From Candidatus Thorarchaeota archaeon (GTDB taxonomy: Archaea > Asgardarchaeota > Thorarchaeia > Thorarchaeales > Thorarchaeaceae), in contig JAEOUL010000031.1 in assembly GCA_016839345.1 (NCBI GenBank), positions 1 to 7,127 of the forward strand: 7,127 bases of DNA, read 5' to 3'. The number at the start of each line of letters is the position of its first letter. Position 1 is the first letter of the stretch. A model generated the notes under the pieces. It made no database searches. It saw nothing but the letters and a program-made list of their open reading frames with translations, and was not told where the DNA came from. Shown piece after piece: positions 1-6,044 of this stretch. A program made the position numbers and the translations under genes.

Positions 1-213
1 AAGTCTTCTCTGGACGAGCGTCTTTATGATGAAATTGAAAAACTTCAGCGGATCGTTCCCATGCTTCAAGAAACTCGTCTCTCCAAAATAATACGTGTGG
101 CAAAATCAGGTGCGTTACAAGATAAGCGCAAAGATATGACCTTGGAGGAAAGATGGCTCTGTGAAGAACTTGTTAATTTGATAACAGACTGGCGAAAGTC
201 CCTCTTTAGTTAA
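1..213 (+). CDS. Probable GINS complex subunit, C-terminal part (partial, 5' end outside window)
   Basis: The open frame enters from the left edge and ends at TAA 211-213, giving the last 70 residues of a protein. What is visible is all helical and charged: a stretch with YDEIEKLQRIVPML, then ETRLSKIIRVAKSG, then MTLEERWLCEELVNLITDWR. The pattern 'short Arg/Lys helix, small loop, T-x-E-E ... L-x-x-L-x-x-x-W-R' resembles the helical A-domain of archaeal GINS proteins, which join MCM and Cdc45/GAN at the replication fork. Because the helical part reaches the C-terminus with no beta-rich B-domain after it, the order fits the Gins23 (B then A) type better than Gins51. Known context supports this: in several archaea a GINS gene lies immediately upstream of mcm, and here mcm follows after 115 nt. 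The call rests on a short fragment plus gene order; another small helical protein cannot be excluded. Confidence 0.55.
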   Translation, partial: KSSLDERLYDEIEKLQRIVPMLQETRLSKIIRVAKSGALQDKRKDMTLEERWLCEELVNLITDWRKSLFS

Positions 214-228
214 TTCCACCGGTGATAC

Positions 229-248
229 AGGAGCTTAAATATGCTCCA
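229..248 (+). promoter_or_regulatory. Possible mcm promoter: TATA-like box inside a 5-bp inverted repeat
   Basis: TTAAATAT (235-242) looks like an archaeal TATA box and is bracketed by GGAGC (230-234) and GCTCC (243-247), a perfect 5-bp inverted repeat. A start of transcription about 25 bp downstream would leave a leader of roughly 65 nt before the mcm ATG at 329. A second AT-rich candidate, AATTATAA near 298-306, lies about 25 bp from the ATG and could instead drive a nearly leaderless transcript. Either site would let mcm be transcribed independently of the upstream gene. This is inferred from sequence pattern only. Confidence 0.3.
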
Positions 249-328
249 AGCAGTTTAACTCATGAAGCATACGCAGATGCTCGGCCGATTGCATACATAA
301 TTATAACAAGATCACGAGGCAAATACAT

Positions 329-2404
329 ATGTCCGGCTATGAGGGAGGCCCGCAAGAGAGATTCGAAGAATTTCTGCGGACACATAAAGATGAGCAAGGG
401 AATCTGTCATATTGGTCAAAAATCCAAAGATTTTCAATCGATGGAGCCACCTCGCTAAGTATTGATTTCCAAGACATGGTAACTTTTGATATTGTATTTA
501 GCACACTGGCTAAAGAGTCTCCATCGCAATTTCTCGATATGCTTGATACAGCTCTTATTTCTGTACTAAAAACAGAAGATCCGGACTATATTGACAGTCT
601 TGATGAAAACCTAATCCGAGTACGAATTATTAATTATCCAATACATGTAAGCTTGAGAGCAATCAGGTCACGTCATATTGGTAGATTGATACACATCAGT
701 GGCATTATGATGCGTGCAAGTGAAGTTAAGCCTCTACTTGTAGATGCAGCGTTCAAATGCAGAGCTCCTGACTGTGGTGAGATCACCCTCCAGTCACAAG
801 AAGACGGGCGTTATACTGAACCAGAATCCTGTCCCGTCTGTGGTAAGAAACGATTTCGTTTGATTCCAGCACTCTCAAAGTTTCGTGATTGGCAGAAAGT
901 AAGGATACAGGAATCTCCTGACGAACTCCCACCAGGTTCAATGCCTCGTTCAGTCGATGTTATACTGGAAGGTGATATTGTCGATGTATCAAGGCCTGGT
1001 GACTTGGTCAAGGTTACAGGAATTCTTTTGACAACTCCTGATTTTTCAAGAAGAGGAGGAAAACTGGCAACCTTCAATGTGTTTATTCAAGCAAATGGCG
1101 TTGAGATTGCTGAAAAAGAGTATGAGCAATTGGAACTCTCTGAAGAAGACGAGAAGGAAATCCGTGCATTGGCAGAAGATCCATTTGTTCACAGAAGGAT
1201 ATATGCCTCAATCGCACCATCAATTCAAGGGCATGAACGAATCAAGGAATCAATTGCCTTACTGCTCTTTGGTGGTGTAGGAAAAGTACTTCCCGATGGA
1301 ACAAGGTTGCGTGGTAGGTCCAACATTTTAATGATTGGAGATCCTGGTACTGGAAAGAGCCAGATTTTGAAATTTGTATCAAAGCTAGCTTCAAGAAGTT
1401 TGTACACCTCTGGAAAAGGAACAACAGCAGCTGGGCTAACCGCGGCCGTAGTTCATGATACAGATACTGGAGCAATGACCCTTGAAGCTGGAGCACTTGT
1501 TTTGGCTGATCAAGGGATTGCATGTATTGATGAATTCGATAAAATGGATCCTAATGATAGAACAGCAATTCATGAAGCCATGGAACAACATACCGTGAGT
1601 ATTGCTAAAGCAGGTATAGTGGCGACTTTGAATGCCAGAACTTCTATTCTTGCCGCAGCCAATCCAACATTAGGAAGGTACGAATCATCACTTTCTGTTC
1701 AGGAGAATATCAAATTACCATTCACAATTCTGTCTAGGTTTGATTTGACATGGATCTTGGTTGATACCGTTGAAGCTGAAAGAGATCGTGAAATTGCACA
1801 GTTTATATTGGGTATGCACCAAACACAAAAAACACCGGTTGAGTCAAAAATACCCCCAATTACACCTGATTTCCTGAAGAAGTATATAGGCTATGCAAAC
1901 AGGTACGTTGTTCCAGAGCTGACTACGGAAGCAAGTAAAAAAATTGAGAACTTCTATGTTGATCTGCGAAAAGAGGCTGAAGGCGGAACGGGCCCTGTAC
2001 CAATCACCGCCAGACAGCTGGAGGCACTTGTTCGTCTTGCAGAAGCTCGTGCAAAGATGGCCCTCAGTTCAAAAGTGACAGAGGAGGATGCCCAAGCTGC
2101 AATAGAACTTGTAGAGGCTTCTTTGAGGATGGTGGCCTACGATAGTGTCACCGGAAAAATCGATATCGATCGACTTGTTTCCAAAATGAGCGCATCACAA
2201 AGAAGCTCTTCAGACATCATCCTCAAGGTCATGAAAGACATGGAATCTGAGGGAACCTCAGTTGTCAGTGAGGAGGAACTGATTCGAAGAGTTGAAGGCA
2301 TGGGACTTTCTAGAGATAGTGCAGAGAAGGTCATTGCAAAATTAAGTGATGAGGGAATTCTATTCAACCCTGCTCCTGGTAAGTGGAAACGAGTTCAAAG
2401 TTAG
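329..2404 (+). CDS. mcm: MCM replicative DNA helicase
   Basis: This is the hexameric ATP-dependent 3'-5' helicase that unwinds DNA at archaeal replication forks. The protein has 691 residues, a normal length for archaeal MCM. The N-terminal region (about 1-260) holds a zinc-binding insert with C144, C149, C168 and C171. The AAA+ core (about 285-500) shows Walker A GDPGTGKS (337-344), Walker B IACIDEFDKM with D401 and E402, the sensor-1 asparagine in AAANPT (445), and the arginine finger in LSRFD (R470). A lid region and a C-terminal winged-helix domain (about 620-691) follow. All expected catalytic residues are present and there is no intein or frameshift. The ATG at 329 is preceded by GAGG (316-319), nine bases upstream, and the protein begins where the family does. 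It lies between a probable GINS gene and hel308 on the same strand, with 40 nt to hel308, which suggests a replication operon. Confidence 0.97.
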   Translation: MSGYEGGPQERFEEFLRTHKDEQGNLSYWSKIQRFSIDGATSLSIDFQDMVTFDIVFSTLAKESPSQFLDMLDTALISVLKTEDPDYIDSLDENLIRVRIINYPIHVSLRAIRSRHIGRLIHISGIMMRASEVKPLLVDAAFKCRAPDCGEITLQSQEDGRYTEPESCPVCGKKRFRLIPALSKFRDWQKVRIQESPDELPPGSMPRSVDVILEGDIVDVSRPGDLVKVTGILLTTPDFSRRGGKLATFNVFIQANGVEIAEKEYEQLELSEEDEKEIRALAEDPFVHRRIYASIAPSIQGHERIKESIALLLFGGVGKVLPDGTRLRGRSNILMIGDPGTGKSQILKFVSKLASRSLYTSGKGTTAAGLTAAVVHDTDTGAMTLEAGALVLADQGIACIDEFDKMDPNDRTAIHEAMEQHTVSIAKAGIVATLNARTSILAAANPTLGRYESSLSVQENIKLPFTILSRFDLTWILVDTVEAERDREIAQFILGMHQTQKTPVESKIPPITPDFLKKYIGYANRYVVPELTTEASKKIENFYVDLRKEAEGGTGPVPITARQLEALVRLAEARAKMALSSKVTEEDAQAAIELVEASLRMVAYDSVTGKIDIDRLVSKMSASQRSSSDIILKVMKDMESEGTSVVSEEELIRRVEGMGLSRDSAEKVIAKLSDEGILFNPAPGKWKRVQS

Positions 2405-2444
2405 TATATTTGATGAACAAAGGCGGAGTTGAAGAGAAACGAAC

Positions 2445-4658
2445 TTGGATGACCTGTCAATAAACAGGAAGATTATTGACCTTCTGAAAGAAACAGGCAT
2501 GTCTGATCTCTTTCCAACTCAAGAAAAGGCATTTTCTACAAATGTACTTAATGGAAAAAATCTAGTCCTTGCAGTTCCAACAAGTTCAGGCAAAACATTA
2601 GTTGCAGAGATATGCATGCTACGGAAAATCTTGGACGGGTTAGGTAAAGCTCTGTATCTGGTTCCCCTAAGATCTCTTGCCCAAGAGAAATATGAGGAGT
2701 TCAAAAAATACGAAAAACTAGGCATCACTATAGCAATGTCTATCGGAGATTATGATACGAAGGGAACTCAACTAGCTGAGGCTGACATTGTTGTTCTGAC
2801 AACCGAACGTGCTGACTCAATTATCCGACACAAAGCAGAATGGATTAACGAAATCGGCATAATCATTGTTGATGAGATACATTTGATAAATGACACATCC
2901 AGAGGGCCGACACTGGAAATGGTTCTTGCTAAGATGCTTCAAATCCTACCAAGTGTCCAAGTTGTGGGTCTCAGTGCAACAATATCAAACGCCGATGAGA
3001 TTGCAGGATGGTTAGATGCAGAACTCGTAAAAAGCACATGGCGTCCAGTTGAACTAAAAGAGGGTGTGTACTACGACGGTGAAATCAAATTTGCTGATAG
3101 ATCCACAAGAAACATACCTCGAAAGCGAAAGGATGAGATTGCGGATATTATCTGCGATATTCTGGAAGAAGACGGACAGGTTCTGGTGTTTGTATCCTCT
3201 CGTAGGTCAACAGTAGCAGTATCCAAGAAGGTTGCCAGCTCTATACGTCCCTATCTAAAAAAGGAGGAATTAGGTCTCTTGGATACTCTAGCACGCCGTC
3301 TTGTTAGTGGTCCCTCGGTTCCAGAATCGACAAAAACGTTGTCGCGATTAGTTGGAATGGGCGTTGCTTTTCATCATGCAGGTTTAGCGAATCAGGAGCG
3401 AAGCATTATAGAAGAGGGTTTCAAGAGCAATCTCCTGAAAGCAATAGTTGCAACTCCAACACTCGCCGCAGGAGTGAATCTTCCAGCACGACGAGCAATA
3501 ATCCGGGACTACCGTCGTTTCGAACAAGCACGTGGAAGCTATCCAATCCCTGTATTGGAGTACAAGCAAATGGCTGGTCGTGCTGGTCGTCCGAAGTATG
3601 ACACATATGGCGAAGCAATCATATTCGCTCGCTCCGAAAATGAACAGGACTTCCTGTTTGAACATTATTTGTATTCTGATACTGAATCAATATCATCTAA
3701 ACTGGCATCGCAAGAGGCAGTTCAAACACACCTGCTTTCTGCAATTGCAACAGAAATGACAAGAAATCGAACAGAAGTTGACAATTTGATAGAGAGTACC
3801 TTTTTCTCCTATCAGTCTGAGAGATGGGAAATCGACCATCATGTCACATCTGCCCTAGATTTTCTTGAGCAAGGTAATCTCATTGAAGTGAACCAAGGAC
3901 AGTATTTTGCAACTCCTCTTGGCCAACGAGCATCGAAGCTCTACATCCATCCCTATACTGCGATAATGTTCAGAGATGCACTAAGGGAGGCTGAGGACCT
4001 TAGCGAGATAGGTATTCTACAATTAGTTGCTCACAGTCCGGACCAGCCACTCTCCTATGTTACACAATCAGAACTAGAAGAAATCACTGCGTATCTAGAT
4101 ACACATCATGATCAACTATTGATACCCATACCTGATAGCTGGGAGGACCCAGAGGGGTATTCCCGACTCCTGTCAGAGATAAAAACCGCATATATTCTGC
4201 AGGATTGGATATCTGAAACCTCCGAAAATAGACTAACAGAGCAGTATAACGTGGGCATGGGTGACATTCATAGATATGTGAGATCTGCTGAATGGCTTCT
4301 CTATTCTGCCTCAGAAATTGCTCGTGTTGTAGGGCTGCCTAATCATGTATCTCCACTACAAGAGCTCCGTTCCAGAGTCAAATATGGTATCAAGCACGAG
4401 CTACTGGAGCTTGTGAACCTACGAGGAATTGGGAGAATCAGAGCAAGAATGATGTATGATCAGGGAATTAGAGGTATCATGGATCTCTACAACATCCCAC
4501 TTGTGGAACTAGCACGTATTCCAACCATAGGTACCTCCATAGCATCATCAATTAAACACCAACTAGGACTTGACACTGAAGCCAGTACTAGAGATAGCAC
4601 TGATGATTCACAAGATGAGAAGACCGGTTCACTTCAGACACTGCTTGAGGATTTCTGA
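2445..4658 (+). CDS. hel308: Hel308-type superfamily 2 DNA helicase (TTG start)
   Basis: Hel308 is an ATP-dependent 3'-5' DNA helicase acting on stalled forks in archaea, related to human HELQ. The 737-residue product has motif I PTSSGKT (45-51), motif Ia VPLRSLAQEK (73-82), the DEIH box (143-146), SAT (177-179), motif IV in VLVFVSSRRST (247-256), FHHAGL (309-314), ATPTLAAGVNLP (336-347) and motif VI QMAGRAGRP (375-383). A winged-helix and ratchet region follows, then a helix-hairpin-helix domain (about 656-708). After a Ser/Thr/Asp-rich linker the protein ends QTLLEDF (731-737), which fits the PCNA-interacting consensus Q-x-x-L-x-x-F. The start is TTG at 2445: an in-frame TGA at 2430-2432 leaves no ATG or GTG possible before homology begins. 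A weak purine stretch around 2421-2428 is the only upstream ribosome-site candidate. The 3' end overlaps the converging deacetylase gene by 71 bp. Confidence 0.95.
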   Translation: MDDLSINRKIIDLLKETGMSDLFPTQEKAFSTNVLNGKNLVLAVPTSSGKTLVAEICMLRKILDGLGKALYLVPLRSLAQEKYEEFKKYEKLGITIAMSIGDYDTKGTQLAEADIVVLTTERADSIIRHKAEWINEIGIIIVDEIHLINDTSRGPTLEMVLAKMLQILPSVQVVGLSATISNADEIAGWLDAELVKSTWRPVELKEGVYYDGEIKFADRSTRNIPRKRKDEIADIICDILEEDGQVLVFVSSRRSTVAVSKKVASSIRPYLKKEELGLLDTLARRLVSGPSVPESTKTLSRLVGMGVAFHHAGLANQERSIIEEGFKSNLLKAIVATPTLAAGVNLPARRAIIRDYRRFEQARGSYPIPVLEYKQMAGRAGRPKYDTYGEAIIFARSENEQDFLFEHYLYSDTESISSKLASQEAVQTHLLSAIATEMTRNRTEVDNLIESTFFSYQSERWEIDHHVTSALDFLEQGNLIEVNQGQYFATPLGQRASKLYIHPYTAIMFRDALREAEDLSEIGILQLVAHSPDQPLSYVTQSELEEITAYLDTHHDQLLIPIPDSWEDPEGYSRLLSEIKTAYILQDWISETSENRLTEQYNVGMGDIHRYVRSAEWLLYSASEIARVVGLPNHVSPLQELRSRVKYGIKHELLELVNLRGIGRIRARMMYDQGIRGIMDLYNIPLVELARIPTIGTSIASSIKHQLGLDTEASTRDSTDDSQDEKTGSLQTLLEDF

Positions 4659-5721
4659 CTTCAGTCTTCAAATGCATTTGAAGGATTGTTTCCTTGAGAA
4701 CATTAACAAGTTTTTCATTATAATCAGTACATATCTTGCTTTCATTATGCCTATCATTAAATTTAGTGACAGTGCTACCAGTCATAACTTCAACAAGGTT
4801 CTGTGACCCTCTGCCCATAGAAGTCAAATTGTAGCCCCCTTCAAGAAAAGTAACAATCCTTCCCTTCGCATTTCTATCTGCAATTTCATTCATCCTAGAG
4901 TTAATCATTGCAATTCCACTTGTCGTTAGTCCTAAGTTAGTCAGAGGATCTTCGAAGTGTGCATCAAATCCAGCGGAAACAAGCACGAAATCTGGGGCAA
5001 AAGCGTCTGCAAGAGGTTCCACTAACTCATCATATGCCAATCGGTATGACTCATCACCCGCACCGGGATACATTGCCAAATTAACATTGTAACCCCTGCC
5101 ATCACCACTTCCAATCTCATCAGGGAACCCTGAACCCGGAAACAGTGTGCGTCCATCCTGATGTAGACCTATATACATCACATCCTTTCTATCATAAAAC
5201 GCATCTTGAGTTCCATTACCATGATGTGCATCATAATCAAGGATCAATACTCTTTCAATTCCATGTTTGGATGTAAGATGGTGCGCTGCAACGGCAATAT
5301 TGTTGATGAAGCAGAATCCAAATGCACGAGAAGTTTCTGCATGGTGTCCTGGAGGGCGACATAAGACAAAACCGTTAGAACTCTTCCGCTCAAGTACACG
5401 ATTCACTGCCATAACACCTCCTCCTGCAGCTAACAGAGACGCTTCGTATGTGTATTTGTTTACAGAAGTGTCAAGTGTGAAGAACCCTCCTCCCATATTC
5501 GATTTTTCACGAACCTGATCAATGTATGATTGATGATGTAACGGGAGAATGTCATCCAATTCAGCATACTTTGGAGTGACAAGATTGATTTTTTCATTCT
5601 CAAAGAAACCTGCTTTAGTGATATAATTCAAAGCTGTTGTCAAGCGCTCAGGACTTTCTGGATGACCTGGTTGCAACTCGTGTTTAGTAAACAGCTCGTG
5701 AAACACAATATCTGTGGACAT
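4588..5721 (-). CDS. HDAC-superfamily zinc-dependent deacetylase (histone deacetylase / AcuC / acetylpolyamine hydrolase family)
   Basis: It removes acetyl groups from acetyl-lysine or acetylated small amines using a catalytic zinc. From the start used here (377 aa) the motifs run GHPESPERL (19-27), the paired histidines in RPPGHHAE (126-127), LDYDAHHGNG with zinc ligands D164 and H166, SAGFDAH with the third ligand D253, and EGGYNL with the transition-state tyrosine Y297. All catalytic residues are intact, so an active enzyme is expected. RPPGHHAE and the EGGYN form resemble class II HDACs and bacterial/archaeal HDAC-like amidohydrolases; the substrate cannot be read from sequence. The ATG at 5721 was chosen because the family's usual N-terminus (STDIVFHELF) begins there and GGTG lies 8 nt upstream. 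An in-frame ATG at 5775 would add 18 residues without visible homology, but sits about 25 bp from a TATA box. Residues after about 320 are a divergent tail whose coding overlaps the end of hel308. Confidence 0.93.
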   Translation of the reverse strand: MSTDIVFHELFTKHELQPGHPESPERLTTALNYITKAGFFENEKINLVTPKYAELDDILPLHHQSYIDQVREKSNMGGGFFTLDTSVNKYTYEASLLAAGGGVMAVNRVLERKSSNGFVLCRPPGHHAETSRAFGFCFINNIAVAAHHLTSKHGIERVLILDYDAHHGNGTQDAFYDRKDVMYIGLHQDGRTLFPGSGFPDEIGSGDGRGYNVNLAMYPGAGDESYRLAYDELVEPLADAFAPDFVLVSAGFDAHFEDPLTNLGLTTSGIAMINSRMNEIADRNAKGRIVTFLEGGYNLTSMGRGSQNLVEVMTGSTVTKFNDRHNESKICTDYNEKLVNVLKETILQMHLKTEVRNPQAVSEVNRSSHLVNHQCYL

Positions 5722-5782
5722 GACGCTCACACCATTCTGAAATACTTGATACAATTCTTCCACATAAATACCCATACTCTTG

Positions 5783-5794
5783 GAACACGTGTTC
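5783..5794. promoter_or_regulatory. Perfect 12-bp palindrome, candidate operator of the deacetylase gene
   Basis: GAACACGTGTTC reads identically on both strands. On the - strand it lies immediately downstream of the TATA-like box and just upstream of the predicted transcription start, the place where archaeal repressors usually block polymerase recruitment. It is fully intergenic. A dimeric regulator is the likely binder, but no regulator gene is visible in this window. Confidence 0.45.
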
Positions 5795-5802
5795 TAAATA
5801 TA
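5795..5802 (-). promoter_or_regulatory. TATA box of the deacetylase gene
   Basis: On the - strand the sequence is TATATTTA, a good archaeal TATA element. Transcription starting about 25 bp downstream would begin near 5773-5776. That gives either a leaderless message from the ATG at 5775 or a leader of about 53 nt to the preferred ATG at 5721. It abuts the 12-bp palindrome. Confidence 0.5.
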
Positions 5803-5834
5803 TCATCGATTGAAAAATGACCGTGGTTTGGTAA

Positions 5835-5843
5835 TCTTTATCT
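5835..5843 (+). promoter_or_regulatory. Possible promoter element of the tRNA-Pro gene
   Basis: TCTTTATCT on the + strand is the best AT-rich TATA-like element upstream of the tRNA and lies about 50 bp before its first base. It would give a pre-tRNA leader of about 25 nt. The match is modest. The 5776-5889 interval must serve both this gene and the divergent deacetylase gene. Confidence 0.25.
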
Positions 5844-5927
5844 TCAATTTACATCTGGCTAGCGTTACCCTTTACAGGTATCAAAACATGGGTCGGTAGT
5901 CTAGATTGGTATGATTCATGCTTGGGG

Positions 5928-5958
5928 TGATGCCGAAATTTCTGTCGGTATCCCAACC
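5928..5958 (+). other. tRNA-Pro intron 1, canonical position 37/38 (31 nt)
   Basis: The intron and its flanks form a textbook bulge-helix-bulge. The outer helix is the anticodon stem CATGC/GCATG. The central 4-bp helix is TTGG (5922-5925) with CCAA (5953-5956). The 5' bulge is G5926 G5927 | T5928 and the 3' bulge is C5957 C5958 | T5959. The inner helix is GATGCCGA (5929-5936) with TCGGTATC (5945-5952), eight pairs including one G-U, closing an 8-nt loop. Cutting between the second and third base of each bulge leaves a normal 7-nt anticodon loop. Confidence 0.92.
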
Positions 5959-5980
5959 TGCATGAGATCGGGAGTTCAAA

Positions 5981-6010
5981 TCTCCCCGGGAATTCCCCGC
6001 GGAATGAAAG
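5981..6010 (+). other. tRNA-Pro intron 2, non-canonical T-loop position 59/60 (30 nt)
   Basis: The outer helix is the T-stem GGGAG (5970-5974) with CTCCC (6012-6016). The central 4-bp helix is TTCA (5975-5978) with TGAA (6005-6008). The 5' bulge is A5979 A5980 | T5981 and the 3' bulge is A6009 G6010 | T6011. The inner helix is imperfect: a C-A mismatch, TCC/GGA, a C-C mismatch, then CGGG/CCCG around a 5-nt loop. Among all positions allowed by the flanking 7-base repeat TCTCCCC (5981-5987 and 6011-6017), only this cut gives four central base pairs. Position 59/60 is a known site for archaeal non-canonical tRNA introns. The intron contains the 10-bp palindrome GGGAATTCCC (5988-5997). Confidence 0.85.
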
Positions 6011-6044
6011 TCTCCCCCGGCCCACCATTCTATCATTCAAATCC

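Larger units (their letters stand above)
5890..6027 (+). tRNA. tRNA-Pro (anticodon GGG) with two introns and encoded CCA
   Basis: It decodes CCC and CCU. The gene spans three exons: 5890-5927, 5959-5980 and 6011-6027. The acceptor stem is GGGTCGG (5890-5896) with CCGGCCC (6017-6023), six Watson-Crick pairs plus one G-U, then discriminator A6024 and an encoded CCA (6025-6027). The D-arm is GTCT/TGAT with the G18-G19 pair in its loop (5908-5909) and a U13-U22 mismatch. The anticodon stem is CATGC (5917-5921) with GCATG (5960-5964), and the loop TTGGGGT is restored only after the first intron is removed. The variable region is AGATC. The T-stem GGGAG (5970-5974) pairs with CTCCC (6012-6016), and the T-loop TTCAAA+T is restored after the second intron is removed. 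Mature length is 77 nt with CCA. G15-C48 is preserved. Splicing would need the tRNA-splicing endonuclease and a ligase, neither encoded here. Confidence 0.93.

Noticed and set aside
241..258. Five-codon frame (MLQAV) with GGAG seven bases upstream, a possible leader peptide of mcm
   Set aside because: It is too short to judge. The same bases are better explained as part of the TATA/inverted-repeat element, and nothing suggests attenuation.
222..458. 78-codon GTG-started frame overlapping the start of mcm
   Set aside because: It overlaps the well-supported MCM N-terminus in another phase and shows no recognisable domain. The GTG lies in the presumed promoter region.
811..1523. Several - strand frames of 60-93 codons inside mcm
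   Set aside because: They are antisense shadows of a clearly coding, fully conserved MCM frame, with no family resemblance.
3384..3759. Frames on both strands of up to 93 codons inside hel308
   Set aside because: They coincide with the conserved Hel308 helicase motifs IV-VI and have no recognisable content of their own.
5866..5881. TACC ... GGTA hairpin in the tRNA leader
   Set aside because: The stem is only four pairs with a 7-nt loop, which is expected by chance.
5890..6027. Split, permuted or pseudogene tRNA instead of an intron-bearing one
   Set aside because: All exons are in order on one strand, both junctions obey the bulge-helix-bulge rule, and every stem is intact after removal, so a functional cis-spliced gene is the simpler reading.
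6028..6044. Terminator between the tRNA and thpR
   Set aside because: The 17-bp gap has no T-run of the length usual for archaeal termination and no hairpin.
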